A stretch of DNA of 64,000 bases from Eonycteris spelaea (GCA_003508835.1 PUFA01000170.1:3038001-3102000), one strand, 5' to 3'; positions 10,916-23,211 are shown, counted from the stretch's first letter. Notes: generated by a model from the letters alone, not told the origin. Numbers and translations are program-made.

Positions 10916-13900
10916 TATGAAAGCATAGGAGTCCAACTGTTGCTCAGTATTCTGTTATCTTCCTATGAGCAGAGCCCCCTCTTGGCGAACTTGCGGATAG
11001 AATGACGTGGGAAAACCAGGCTCGCGCTTGTGCAGTGTGTGTGATTTTGGGGCGCTGATGCACGTCCATAGGAATCCCTGTCATCGTTGATAGTGAGGAA
11101 CAATTTAGCATTATTCAACTGACTTTTAAAAAGTGATTTCAGTCCCCGATGCTGATTAATTCAAGATTGAAAGTTACATCATTCATGTCTCCTGTTTCCT
11201 TAATGCCCTTCTGCATATTTTTTTTAAACTTCCATTTTCTTTTAAATTATATTATTAATTTTATTTACATTTGGACATGTGAGTGAACATTTAGAGAAGC
11301 CTATTCATTCCTGTCAATCTTTCACTTGAGAAATATTGAGTTAACAAACAAGAATACAAAATTGTAAGGACACTTTGAAGATGAGAATTTGAAATTGAGC
11401 TCAATGCTAAAGGATCATTGCTATAAAACTAATTAAATTACTGCATTCATATCAGTAAAAAAAAAAGAAAATCATTTTTAACCCTTCTGTCATTCTTAGG
11501 GATTGAAATTATGTGAGGGATTTTTGTCTTTTTAATGTTTTTAGTGACTAGTCAGATTATTAACTCTTTCAGATTTGGAGTCTCTTGAAAAGGAATTACC
11601 TTTCTAAAGAGGAAAAAGGCATATGTTTATACTTGAAAGATTTATAAGATCACAGCATTTTCTTACTAATGGAATATTTACAATTTTATTTTATATTGTG
11701 CTCGGTGTTTTTCAAAATGAACCCACATTGTTGGATTGTAAGAATTTTAAAGCTATCTCTAGTCATTTTTATGACGTGAAAATAGAACCTAAATAATGAT
11801 GATTAACTGTGCCTCATGTTAAAGACTTCTGCTCTGGATGAAGATGAACAGTTGCTAAAAATACGATGGTCTGAGATTTTAGAAAACAAACTTAGAAGAA
11901 CTTATCTATGCCTAAGTCTCTGTTGCTTAGAAGACCTTCAGTACCAACTTTAAATAAAAGACCCTTGTTATCGTTATCATTGCTTAAAATATCACCTTAA
12001 TTCCACATCTTCAAAGGCATTCTTTCGCCTTGAAATATACCATTAGTTTCTACAATATCTGAAGAACTATGATTTGAGAATTAGAAATTTAAATTGCAGA
12101 GGCTTAATATTAGAGCATTTCCGTTACCCTTTGCAGGTTTTGAGGCAGCTTATTCGACCTTACAGTCTCACCAGGAAGCTAATGGGAAAGCCTTGCAGCA
12201 ATCTTCACAGGAAAGTTTCCAAATGTCAAGTGTCATCTTTCCAGCTGTTAGATGAATGGGTAGCCAAGAGGCATTTATTTGGGTGTGCAGCCCCTGTGAA
12301 ATCTGGGCGAGGCAGGAGAAAAGGCTATAATTGTGGTGGTTAGTTTACCAGCATTGGTATAGTTGCAAATCTCCTAGCCAGGCAAAGGACTTTATTTTGT
12401 GGTTTTAATGATTGATGGCCAACTGCAGTGTTCTTGCACTTAGAGAATAAAAGTGCCTTAAAAGAAGGGGGGGGGGTGTCATCAATATGTCATATTAATT
12501 TTTGAATCCTCCTCTGCTTCAGATGAAAAGTCTTATCCACGGGACTCACTTCTACTTCTCTAAACCCCTCTTTTCAACTGAGAGGAGGTACGGCTTTTCA
12601 AATAACAACCGTATTAAAATCTTGAGACCTATCGAAAAAGTGTCCTTCAGTTTAAGATATATTGCAAACTCTAATTCCTGTGTTAAAAGTAGATTGATAT
12701 AAATCATTGGCCACTGTCAGGTTGAAAAACAATGAATATCAATACAAACACAGTTTTAAATCACAATGGATTCATTTTGAGACGGTGATAGCCTCCAAAA
12801 AAAATAATATTGAAGTGCGTCATGGCTAAATGCTGTTTCCATGCTAAGTTTTTCCACTTGGTCGGGTTCACAGTATTGATATGATTTCAGCCCAATTTCT
12901 CATTGGGAAACTGGGCCTTTAGACCGAACTAAAATCAGAAGTGCATGTGATCTCATTTTTATCCCTTTCAGTGGGAGGTACTAAAGGTAAATTTGCTTAA
13001 AGTATTGAAAAATTAAATCCATTTCAAATGCTTATAAATAAACATACAGTGAGCTCTATAATACTATCTAAAGTTGCTTCTTCAATGGTACATTCAGGTT
13101 AGCTTTGGTATAGTCCCAGCTAGTGTTTTAAAATAATTACTAAATATCAGAGGCATGACACTCTTTCTATTAAAAATTCTATTTTTAGATGATGTGTAGC
13201 TTTTTGTGTATGAAGGAGGATTTATTTCTTATAACATTTATATGATGTAAAAGAATACCAAGGGAAAAAAGAAAGCCTATATCTAATGGAGCTATCAAAA
13301 CAAAGCTGTCAAATTGGTGATAGGGCAAGAAAATACCATGGCTAATAAGTAATTCTAATGCATTTTATTGACTTTGTATAGGGTTCCAAAACTTTATTAA
13401 GTGGCAGCCTTTGACTTGAAAAGTAATTTAAAATGAAATTGTCCCCATAAAGGCACAATATATTCTTACTAATATCGCAGTAGATTGCTACTTCAGACAG
13501 ATAATTCAAGATTAGAATGGGTTCAGTGTGTGCTTATGGAGTATGAAAGAAATTAGCCACTTCAGTGTCACTTGGTCCAAATGGGCAATAAGTGTTAAGA
13601 ATTCCATGCCAAATCTCCAACTCTTTGATGCCTCAGGGCTGTATGGTGCTAATGACAATATCATAGTAGAACAAAGCACCATGAACCTTTGGTTTTCTGG
13701 GGGGGAAGTACAAGTGCAAAATAATTCAGTTGGAAATTTTATCTAAAATTGTGTTCCTTTGCATTTAGGTTGAAAAATATCCAGATTCAGGAAGTGTAAT
13801 GGAAGCCTATGTCTTTTTTACTTAATTACCCACTAATTCTGCTTCTGGACCTTTGAGAATGCCATGTTGCCTTTTGGTTATCTCATGTATGGCTCTGAGA

Positions 13901-15050
13901 CAGCATAGTACAGTCACAGAGGAGGAGTTCTCAGCTCAAGGGTTTAAAAACTCTTTAAAAATCTTAGGTACATTATCTTGAGCCTCACCATTTTCATCCA
14001 TAAAAAGAACAAAATTATAATTTTTATGGTTCTGAAACCCAAATAATATATATTTTAAAAAATCAAATTTATTAGATACACATTATATGCTGATTATCTT
14101 TTAAGGAGCTTCACATTCCCATTATACTCAAAATAACCCCTGGAGGAACCATTTTCCCCCCATTTTACAAATTAAATAACCTATGCTGAAATTGATTGAG
14201 ATGGGAATGGCCCTGGAGGTCATTTGGTTCAATCACTTAAATATTGGTCAAGCAGCTGAGGAACAGAACAGTCTTTAAAAGAGTAAACTCAAGTAATGGG
14301 AGAATTAATTTAGGAGAGTAGAACAGTAATACAACTATCTGAAGGAGCTTTAAAATAAATGTTTTAGATATCCTCAAAGAGATAGCTACAGCGATAACAT
14401 TCATAAAAAGAACAGGAAAAATACAAGGCCTTTCCTAGGTGTTCAGACTTGGTTATGGCCATTCTGGGACTAGAAACCGAGTTTGTCCATTCTCAGCCCT
14501 CCTGTTCTTTTCGGTCACCACCCTGCCTCTTCCTCATGGGGTTCTCTTTGGTTGAGCTTCTGCTGACAATGTGGAAGGCAGAATACATAGGTCAGTCCCT
14601 GCCAGGCACCAGAGAACTCTGTGCCAAAGCGGAGATGAGAACAGTGGTACTGGACTTTTGAAATCCATGTAAATTGTTCTGAAAATTATCTTATTTCATT
14701 TTTGGATCACTTCTCATGCATTTCACAGTCACTGTATACCAGAGAACATCCCACTGGAACGTACCCTTGAAATTGATTTTTTGGTCAGTTTTGTTCTCTG
14801 TGGTACCCTCGGCATCTAGAACAACGTCTATCTTAAAGTGGGTGGTTGGCCAATAAAATAACGAATATGGTTGAAATTTGAATATGCTGTGGAATGTTTT
14901 AAGTTATGGGGCATATTAGGTATAGCAGATTTTACAAATTCACTAGGCTCAGTGGTGACAAATACTTTAGACCGCTAAAACAGGTGGTGGGGGGCCAGTT
15001 ACATGGAAACAGAAGGGTGACGTGCGCACACCAGGTTGTTATAAGTTTTC
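10915..15050. other. intronic sequence, mostly unassigned
   Basis: Includes a small CpG-containing clump at 10985-11070, a G run of ten at 12467-12476, and a more balanced-composition stretch at 12060-12360 with an open plus-strand frame (12074-12343) that resembles nothing known. A short segment near 14140-14260 looks like old MIR or DNA-transposon debris. No exon is supported. Confidence 0.4.
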
Positions 15051-15185
15051 TAGTTTGATCTTCACAACCATCCTTCACAATAGGCGTTATAACGATGAGA
15101 CAAATGAGTTTTAAAGAGGCCTAACTGACCTGTTTAGAGTCACAAAGTGACCTCCGAGCAACCACGCTGGTTTTCTCGCCGCATC
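15050..15185 (-). repeat. MIR SINE fragment
   Basis: Antisense MIR core: 'cttcacaaccatccttcaca', then 'gatgagacaaatgag' and 'ctgtttagagtcacaaagtg', in the order expected for a minus-strand copy. Confidence 0.65.
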
Positions 15186-15889
15186 CTAGTCCCACCTTGG
15201 CTAACATCAGAGATTTCCCCTCCCAGATGTACAAGGGTTAGTAGGTCAACACAAAAGCACGTATTGCCTGGTAGGTTGTTGACTTACAATTTTGAGCTTT
15301 TTATTTCAAGTCTCAATATTTCACATGGCTGTTGTCACAGCTCTTAAATGTCAGCTTCTTGTATTTTCCTTCACCGCTCTCACCTTGATCGCATTGCCTT
15401 CTTTGTGCAGCACGGATCTGCTGTCAGGCACCACCCTGCGCTGGTCACCAGGCTTTTCTTAGTCTAGTAGTTTGCGTCTCATCAGCAGTGTCACCACCTT
15501 TGCCCCTGGGGCTGTGAATATGGCAATTGTTACCTTCTTGATTGACATTTTTGAAAATTTGTCAATATGTTATTTATTATTTTGGTGGGACCCATGGCTA
15601 ACTTACAAGCCATTTCTTAAAGTTAATTTACTTTTTAGCAAACCCTTTGTATGAAATACAGACTCTGTATAATAGTGTGTGTACTGTTTTTCTTAATGGA
15701 TGATATTACAATTAATGGAAGATGAAAGAAACCGATGTTATTGCTGAAACCCAATTGATAACTTGGACTGTTCATTTCAAAGTTATAAAGAGAGAATACC
15801 AAAACTCTGCTGATGGATGCTTGACTGATTACCTCCTTCTGGTATCTACTCAGATGTTATTTCATTAAAGAAGCCCCCATAGGTAGCAA

Positions 15890-16866
15890 ATGGAAACCTT
15901 CCCTGGCCCCAGCCTCACTACTGCCAAACCCACATACTCTGTGTTTTGTTTCTGAGGAGAAGCCACTTAAATACATACTATTTGGGTTCCTGAATCCAAT
16001 TCAGGTTCCCCACACCACCAAGCGATGCTTGGGACATTGGGTATCCCACAGTTTAACTCAATGAGGACACTATCTACCTGGAGATCATGTCACATGCCAC
16101 AGATAAGTGGTCGGTCCTACAAGACTGCCTCCACCTTCTTTCCCCACGACTTCAGATGCTATTTGCAAGTCCAGCTTATGACCTGTGCTTCTGACCAATC
16201 TTCTATAGTTGGAATGGAGAGCCCAATGGTGCTCTCCAACTCAGGATTCCAATCACAAGTCCAGGTGGTTACCTGTACTCCTGACCAACCAACTGGATAT
16301 AGATCAGATGTTCCCACAATCCCTTCCCTGGATTCAATTAATTTGCCAGAGCAGCTCACAGAACTGAGAAACATTTTACTTACTAGATGACTGGTTTGTT
16401 GTAAATGATACAACTCAGGAGCAGCCAGATGGAAGAGATAGATGCACGGGGATATATGGGTAAAGGGCATGGAGCTTCCATGTCCTCTCCAGGCATGTCA
16501 CTCTCCCCACATATCCACAAGGTCACCAACTCAAAATTTCTCTAAACCTGTATTTTGGGGTTTTTATAGAGGCTACACTACGTAAGAATGATTGAGTAAA
16601 TTATTGGCCATTGGCGATTGGTTTAACCTCCAGTCTCTTTCCCTTCCCTGGAGGTCAGGGGGTCAGGGAGGTGGGACTGAAAGTTCCAACCCTCTAATCA
16701 CAGGGTTGGTTCTCCTGGCAACCAGCCCCCATCCTTAGGTGCTTTCTGAAAGTCTCCTCATGAATATAACATAGACATCCTTATTGCTCTTATAACAGTA
16801 AATTATGAGGGTTTTAGAAGCAATGTGCCAGAAACAGGATGAAGATCTGTTTATTATCAATCACAG
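15890..16866 (-). mobile_element. ERV-type LTR, family unresolved
   Basis: About 0.9-1 kb of non-unique-looking sequence. On plus it carries 'ccagagcagctcacagaact', 'ggggtttttatagaggct', 'attggccattggcgattgg' and 'caaccctctaatcacagggt', a series I associate with an antisense mammalian LTR. The plus-strand edge near 16864 reads '...atcaatcaca', giving a TG start on minus. The left edge is uncertain. The open frames at 16025-16390 (plus) and 16159-16470 (minus) lie inside it and are not genes. No retroviral coding region is seen. Confidence 0.55.
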
Positions 16867-17125
16867 TATCATGCACATACATCTAGATTTTTGTCTGTGT
16901 CCTTTCTCCCCTCACCATTGCTCTGTAATATAAGATCCAGAAGACCAAAAAATGTACTTTGTTTACTGCTATGTTCCTAGCACCTGGTCACAATAACTAA
17001 CTTCATAAATATTATTGAAAAATTGAATATGCTGAGGAAACATTTTAGATCATGAAACACATGAGCTTTAGGAAGCATCTTTACAAGTCCACTCGGCTCA
17101 TTGGTGTTTCTACCTTAGATTGTTG

Positions 17126-17301
17126 TCTTAGTCAGCTCAGGCTGCCAAACACAATACCATAGACTGGGTGGCTTAAATCCCAGAAATTGATTTTCTCACA
17201 GTCTGAAGGCTGGAAGTCTGAGATCAGGGATCCAGCCTAGTTGGGTTCTGGCAAGAGCTGTGTCTGGCTTTTAGGTGGCACCTTCTTTCTGTGTCTTTGT
17301 T

Positions 17302-17380
<79 letters not shown>

Positions 17381-17575
17381 TGAATGCTAGCAGCTCGTTG
17401 TATGGTGTATCTTCTTATAAGGGCACTAATTCCATCATGACAGCCTCATCTACATGACCTCATCTAAATTTCAGTAACTCCCAGTGCCCACTCTCCAAAT
17501 ACTATCACTTTGGGAGTTCGAGAGTTTCAACAAATGAATTTTGAGGGACGTGCAATTCAGTCCACAGCAGTTGCT
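17126..17575 (-). mobile_element. MaLR-type LTR (ERVL-MaLR), antisense
   Basis: 'ttgtcttagtcagctcaggc' at the left, then 'ataccatagactgggtggct', 'cttcttataagggcactaat', 'tccaaatactatcactttgg' and 'attcagtccacagca' at the right match the antisense order of an MST/MLT1-like MaLR LTR. A compound (GT)n(GA)n microsatellite at about 17303-17374 interrupts it, where such LTRs usually have only a short GA-rich run. Solo LTR, no internal region. Confidence 0.75.
17303..17374. repeat. compound (GT)n(GA)n microsatellite
   Basis: About 12 GT units run directly into about 23 GA units, followed by (AATG)-like units. It sits inside a MaLR LTR and was probably seeded by that element's GA-rich stretch. Confidence 0.95.
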
Positions 17576-17599
17576 AAAAGAGCTGGTACTTGGCATTGG

Positions 17600-18190
17600 G
17601 AGTAAAGTTTTTACATGGAAACAGAAGAATAAAGAAAGAGAGCGTGCCAGGTAGAGAGAATAACAAATGCAAACACCTGGCAAAGATAAAGTTTGGTGAA
17701 AGTCACGTGGGGCTGATGGGTGTATTTACATAGTTCAGATAGGGGGCCAGGACCAGATCATGGAGGGTCTTGTAGAGAATTTGAATAGTAACAAAATACA
17801 ATGAGAAACTAATGGAAAGTTTAAAACAATCAAATTTGTGTTTTTAAAAGCCTACTCTTGTGCAAAGTAAAGAATAGATTCCAGTAAGAGGGAAAGAAAA
17901 TGAGAAAACCGTAAGAAATAGTCCAAATAAGAGTTAAAGGCGACAATGAGAATGGATAGAAGTATTCATATGTTTTGAAGATGGCATTATTAGACTTGCT
18001 TATGAAAGAGAAACATGGAATGAGAGAGAAGAGATATCAACAATGGTGCACAGGTTTTTGGCTTAAGCTGGATGAACAGTGTCATAAAATAGGCAAAATT
18101 GCAGGAGGATTTTTTTGCAGGGTACTACCTTAAGTTACTTGAGAGCTGACAGTTAGGGTGGTGGTAGAGTTTAGATGGAAAAAAAGATCA
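17600..18190 (-). repeat. L2 LINE fragment
   Basis: Antisense L2 landmarks occur in order: 'gagaataacaaatgcaaaca', 'ggaccagatcatggagggtc', 'ttgtagagaatttg', 'aggtttttggcttaagctgg'. A diverged copy of several hundred bases. Confidence 0.75.
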
Positions 18191-19235
18191 GATAGATTTC
18201 AGTTAATATCATTTAATTATGCAGCCTTATTCTACAATATTTAATATTGTAGCTCAGCTTACAAATATCTTTCAAAGAGCAATGTAATATATCCTTGAAA
18301 GATGTGAATAAAATGGGATCATTATTTTTTAGAAAATTTTCTATAGCCTTGTACTTTTCCTAAAATTTTTATTATAAATAGTAATCTCAAAATGGAGAAA
18401 TGAAATCTGATTTTATGTTATAATTATAATCACTGTACCTATGCCTTTCCACCGTGGAAGCAGCTAATCCAAATTAATTTCTGCTTTGTAAGTTTTTTCC
18501 CTCAATAGATATTTCTTCAAAGGGCAAAGTAACTGAGCTGGAGTTAATTAATGCATTAATCCAGCCTATGAATTAATTTAGCCATAAGTAGCTACACAAT
18601 GCTATTTATTCTTTGCCTTATAATAATCCTAGAATGGATGCTTCTAGCGCAGCTGTACCCCAAGATAGGGACTATTGTAGTTATATCACAATGAAGTATA
18701 AATAAAATGAGTAAGTGAAAGCTGTTTGATGATTTTAAATTGGATGGAACATGGCTGTGGTTTTTTTCTCTTCTTCAATCAAATATAACATTACCGATAG
18801 TCTTGCTTTTAAAAGTTCTTTTTTTTTTTTTTAATTTTCATTCTAGTAAAGCAAATTAGGGAAAAATGCAATTGGGATACATAATTATGATGTGATTTGC
18901 TTTTCCCCAACAACATAACCATTATACATGCAAATTTCTCTGTCTATAATTCCATAACCCAGCCAGGTATAATAGAAGAATACCAGTGATGAAGAATAAC
19001 AATAAAATAATAGGCCATTATAGTTTGATTGTATTTGTTTTTATTTCCATTCTCAAATGAAAGGCATTATGATTGATTATCTTATTAATATCTGAATGCC
19101 ATATACTTTTTATTTTTAATTATAGATTATTCAGTGTGTGCATGTATGTGTGTTTAATCAGAACATCATGAATAATTTTCAGGTCAGTTTCCTATTTTGA
19201 GGGCATTAATAATTTAGAAAAATAATGTTTATGCA
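18190..19235. other. intronic sequence, nothing recognised
   Basis: AT-rich DNA, including a T run of about 14 near 18819-18832. I see no family or coding signal. Confidence 0.45.
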
Positions 19236-19455
19236 AATAGGGGCAGCTTGATAGAAGTGTAAGCTTTGAGTTCAGATTTTACTCTGTTACTTCATAGCTG
19301 CTTATCTTTGGACAGGCTGTTTACTTCCTCTGAGCCTCACTTTCCTCATCTTAATAGAGAATAATGCCTAACTTGAAGAGTTGTGACCAAAATGACAGAA
19401 TAAGTGTAAAACACTTATTACTGGGTCCGGCATAAGTATTATTTGCAAATAGACA
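19235..19455 (+). repeat. MIR SINE
   Basis: 'gcttgatagaagtgtaagct' (head), 'ctttggacaggctgtttact' and 'tgagcctcactttcctcatc' (core) and 'acacttattactgggtccgg' (3' part) follow the MIR order. Confidence 0.85.
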
Positions 19456-19624
19456 AGTATTCTTGTTGACTTTGAGAATAAAGTAAGCATTCTATTTTTA
19501 CAGTAGACCTTGAATTTGAACAAGGTATTGATGGTCATCAGAATTAATACCTTATAAGCAGATAAAGGTTCTCATATGAGCACTTCGTAGAGTATCTACC
19601 CAATTTACAATAATACTTTGTTAT

Positions 19625-19735
19625 TTTTTAAATTAAATTTATTGGGGGGGGCGTTGGTTAATAAAACTATGTGGGTTTCAAGTGTACAATTCAATAATCC
19701 ATTATCTGTATATTTCATTTTTAATAATTTGTTTT
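19625..19735. repeat. L1-like 3' tail, possibly lineage-specific
   Basis: 'aaatttattgggggggg' followed by 'gttggttaataaaactatgt' and 'gtttcaagtgtacaattc' resembles an L1-associated tail that I recall from bat genomes. The G run of eight replaces a usual shorter run. The orientation and family name are from memory. Confidence 0.45.
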
Positions 19736-19849
19736 TTCTAACAGGCCTTGGTAACCATTTATTTCCATAAGGTAGACCTAAAACACAATCATGGCCCAAC
19801 CTGGATGTCTCGCTTGAGAATTAGGAGTTAGAAGGGGCAATCACATGCT

Positions 19850-20035
19850 CAAGAAGTGATTCTCAGTCTTGGATGCACAGTGTAAGCCCCTGGAGAGGTT
19901 TGAAAAAAACCAAAACACTAATTCTTGAGACCTACTGCAAGCGATTCTGATATAAGTAACATGGAGTCTATCTGGCCAGGACATCAGAATTTTAAAAACT
20001 CTCCAGATGTTTTTAATAGACATGTTAAAAATAAC
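19850..20035 (+). mobile_element. MER5A-like hAT DNA element
   Basis: 'aagtgattctcagtcttgga' at the left, an internal 'gcgattctgatataagtaac', and 'ggacatcagaatttta' match the layout of the short non-autonomous MER5A element. No transposase. Confidence 0.6.
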
Positions 20036-20159
20036 TGGCTAGGCCTATAAAATATCAACCATTCTGTATAAAGAAACAAAGGAAGTCCATTGGCAGAGAC
20101 AGAAGAATAAACGAGATGCACATTAGAAGAAGAGAGAGCGAGACACAGATCATATGGCT

Positions 20160-20173
20160 TTTTTTTTTTTTTT
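20160..20173. repeat. poly-T tract
   Basis: Fourteen or so T in a row followed by 'gagggtttgtag'. No element body is recognised. Confidence 0.6.
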
Positions 20174-20649
20174 GAGGGTTTGTAGCCCTTCCTAGAGACT
20201 TTGCTGCATTTCTGCTTCAGTTTCATGATATATTTCTATACTCATAACAACCATCGGAGGCTAATTCTGATACTTGCAACCAAAGGAGCCTGTTCTACAC
20301 TGGAAGTTAAAAATCATGATAGACAGGAAAATGTTGTATTTTAAGATGGATCCTGGCAAAATTATGGTGTCAATGAATTTTTATGTCACTTTATATAACC
20401 GAATTATAGCATGCATATATTTACATAGTAACTTAATTGCCCAGAGCAGTTATTTACCATTCCCACTAGATGGCTCTTTTGAGAGCTTTGCTAAATTCAA
20501 CAGTCATTCAGAGGTAAAAGTTGAATGTTACTCTACATTAGAATTTTAGAATATAATGGACTTTTATATATCTGGAATACAACTGTTGATTATTTCATCT
20601 AAATTGATTATCATCTTACTGGGAACTGGTGTAAAAAGAGGCTAAGTAC

Positions 20650-20930
20650 TCAAGGTCACTAGTCTGATGCATTCAGCAAATATTTTGAGCATCTTTCTGC
20701 TAAATCTTATGCTAGGTGCTGAAATTTAGTTGGGTAGGACACACATACACATAAGCAAACAGTACTGAGTGTAATAAGGGAACAACTTTGTTTGTGGATA
20801 GCCAGAGAATTCTCTTGGTGGAGCCAACAACAGGACTGACTCTGGAAGGATTGGTTGGAATGTGCAAAGCAGTAAAGCCAAGCAGGAAAGAACATTTTAG
20901 GGAAAAGTCAAAATGCATAGATGCATTAAT
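20650..20930 (-). repeat. L2 LINE fragment
   Basis: 'gcaaatattttgagcatctt' and 'cttatgctaggtgctgaaat' are the antisense L2 3' end, followed by 'ggaatgtgcaaagcagtaaa' and other L2-like phrases. The two overlapping minus-strand open frames here are not coding. Confidence 0.65.
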
Positions 20931-21464
20931 GAGATATATATATTCCTGAGAACTTGTAAGTGGTTTAATAGGCTGACACAAGATGTCGTGAGTGAGTGGT
21001 AGTGGATGAGATTAGAAAGTGTGGGAGGAGGAAGCCCCAGGTTACAACTGGGAGGATTATATAATGTGAAGGAGATTTATATTCTGTATAGTGAAGAAAG
21101 AGCCTTTAAGGATTTAGTAGATGCAAATGAAATGAGAAAATTTAAGTATAGCCCATATAAATTTGTGCCCTCTCATGATCTATGCACATCATAGAGTTAA
21201 CTTTTTTTAATTGAACTGTAAATGACTCAAATCTTTACTCAGTCTCCACTAAAACATTCTGAAGGGGAAAAAGCAAACTTAAAAGTCATTTTTAGACATC
21301 CCTCTCATTTTCACTGTCTCATATGTCTGACAGTGGCTTCTGTAAAAGAAATGTTACTTTTCATCGTTACACACTAAAAATCTGCTAGACATCTAGTTTT
21401 CCTTAATCTCTATTTTAACTGCCCTGCCATCTTCATTCTTTGTTACTTCAGCCTTTTTTTGAGC

Positions 21465-21700
21465 CAGTGGTTTTCATTTGTGTTTCTATGAAATGGATTT
21501 TGAACAACCAAAGAGATTGTGATGATGTCAAGGTTATAAGACAATTCCTGCCTTAGGAAGAGAAGGGAAGTAGGGAAATTGTGAAGATTCAAGTTCTTGT
21601 ATTTATCCCTTTCAACTATGTTAGCAGTTTCCTCAGTTTTAAAGCATAAGAGGTAAATGAGATATCCACCCAAGGACAATGAGAATGTTGAAAAGCACTG
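21465..21700. mobile_element. hAT-type non-autonomous DNA element with terminal inverted repeats
   Basis: The segment starts CAGTGGTTTTCA and ends TGAAAAGCACTG, a near-perfect pair of inverted termini of the hAT/Charlie type, 236 bases apart. The 8-base flanks (TTTTGAGC and AATATTAA) do not match clearly, so the target duplication is lost or the ends are eroded. No transposase is encoded. Confidence 0.65.
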
Positions 21701-21929
21701 AATATTAAAAGTAAGTATAAAGATATAAATGCTTAACCTGAGGAAAAAAGGAGATTTCGAATATGTGTGATAATTCTTTTAAACATATTTGAGGGTCATC
21801 GTGTGGAAAAGTGGTTTTATTTATCTTTGTCGAAATGGAAGAGGGCAGAGTTGCTTTTAAGAGTAAGTAATGTAAATATCATATCATATCATATAAATTA
21901 CATGTATTTCTAATTCTGATGGAGATAAT

Positions 21930-22030
21930 AATTTAGATAGGCTATAATCACTGGCCTCAAGGAGCCTATGTTCTGAATGAAGAGAAAATCAACATGTACA
22001 GCCCAGTATGATGACTACTAGGGTAGAGGC
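21930..22030 (-). repeat. L2 fragment
   Basis: 'actggcctcaaggagcctat' resembles the antisense L2 3' region. Short and diverged. Confidence 0.5.
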
Positions 22031-22339
22031 ATTATATACGCGTATGTGTCTCTGTGTGTTGTATACACACACATACACATCTTTTTTTAGTTACTCAATA
22101 GTTTTTTATTTTAGATTCTGCCTTATTGGAAGGTAGTTTATGAGATGATCATAGACTTTTTAAATTTTATATCGAACATTGTAGATTTCATGAGAATGTG
22201 TGGAAACCAGTTTTGAAGTGTCACATGTTGATGATAAACTATTTTATTTTGCCTAGAGAAATCAATTCATTACTTTATTATCCAATGTAATATTTTAAAT
22301 TGTAAAATAGCAAGAAAAGAGGCAGCTCCACTAGGCAAG

Positions 22340-22520
22340 TATATATAGTGTGTTAAGCCAATGTCTCAGGAAGCATATACTTATGTGAATGAGTTGAGTT
22401 TAGAAGGATGATTAGGAGTCAATGGATGAAGAAAGTCATGAATTATATATTAGGCGAGTGGAAACACATACAGTAAAGCATGGAGACATGTGGCAGCGTG
22501 GTGAATTATATCTGGTTTTA
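22340..22520 (-). repeat. L2 fragment
   Basis: L2-like order 'ttgagtttagaaggatgatt', then 'aagcatggagacatgtggca'. Probably part of the same broken copy as the neighbours. Confidence 0.45.
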
Positions 22521-22549
22521 ATTTTGTTTGGTTGGTAGGTAGATTTATT

Positions 22550-22650
22550 TACGTTTTTCTGCATATGAGCTCCAGGGACCTTTTCTATTTTGTCCATCTC
22601 TATATCCTCAAGTTCTCTATAAACACCTGCTGAATAAATAAATAAGTGAA
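22550..22650 (+). repeat. L2 3' end
   Basis: 'gagctccagggaccttttct', 'tatcctcaagttctctataa' and 'tgctgaataaataaataag' are the sense L2 3' terminus with its simple tail. Confidence 0.7.
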
Positions 22651-22854
22651 AATAGTTCTATATGAATGTTAAGAATTGTGTCCAATGAAAGACGTTGGCA
22701 CTATGTTATGGAAGCAATTAGTGTATGCCATGCAAAGAAATTTGAATTTGGTTTCTTGAATATATGAATGTTTTAGCATGTTAGTGATTAAACATATAAC
22801 TAAACATTTTTAGTGTAATTAATAAATTAAAAGAATGAATTTTTTTATGCCCTA

Positions 22855-23050
22855 AGAGTAATCCAGATGAAATTATCTAAAATGGCCAGGGAGGGCTTCA
22901 TAGTAGGTCATTTTTCAGTAGGTAGAGAAGAAAGTATGGAATGTGAGAGGGTGCAGAAGGAGGGAGGCACAGAGTATTTTTGAGGAGGAATGACTGAAAC
23001 ATTTTATTTCTGAGGAATGGCCTAAGGAAGCAGAAAAAATATTCGCCAAT
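22855..23050 (-). repeat. L2 fragment
   Basis: 'ggccagggagggcttcatag', 'gaatggcctaaggaagc' and nearby text match antisense L2. Confidence 0.6.
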
Positions 23051-23158
23051 AAGAGGGGAAAAATATGCTTATTCTGGCCTTTGTCAGTAACTGAATAACT
23101 CACTTAACCTCCTCTGTACTTAGTTTTCTCTTTATAAAAGAAAGCTTTTTTCCTTTCT

Positions 23159-23172
23159 TATTTATTTATTTT

Positions 23173-23211
<39 letters not shown>

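Noticed and set aside
16025..16470. Open frames on both strands (121 and 103 codons)
   Set aside because: Both lie in an LTR-like repeat and overlap in antisense; neither resembles a retroviral or host protein.
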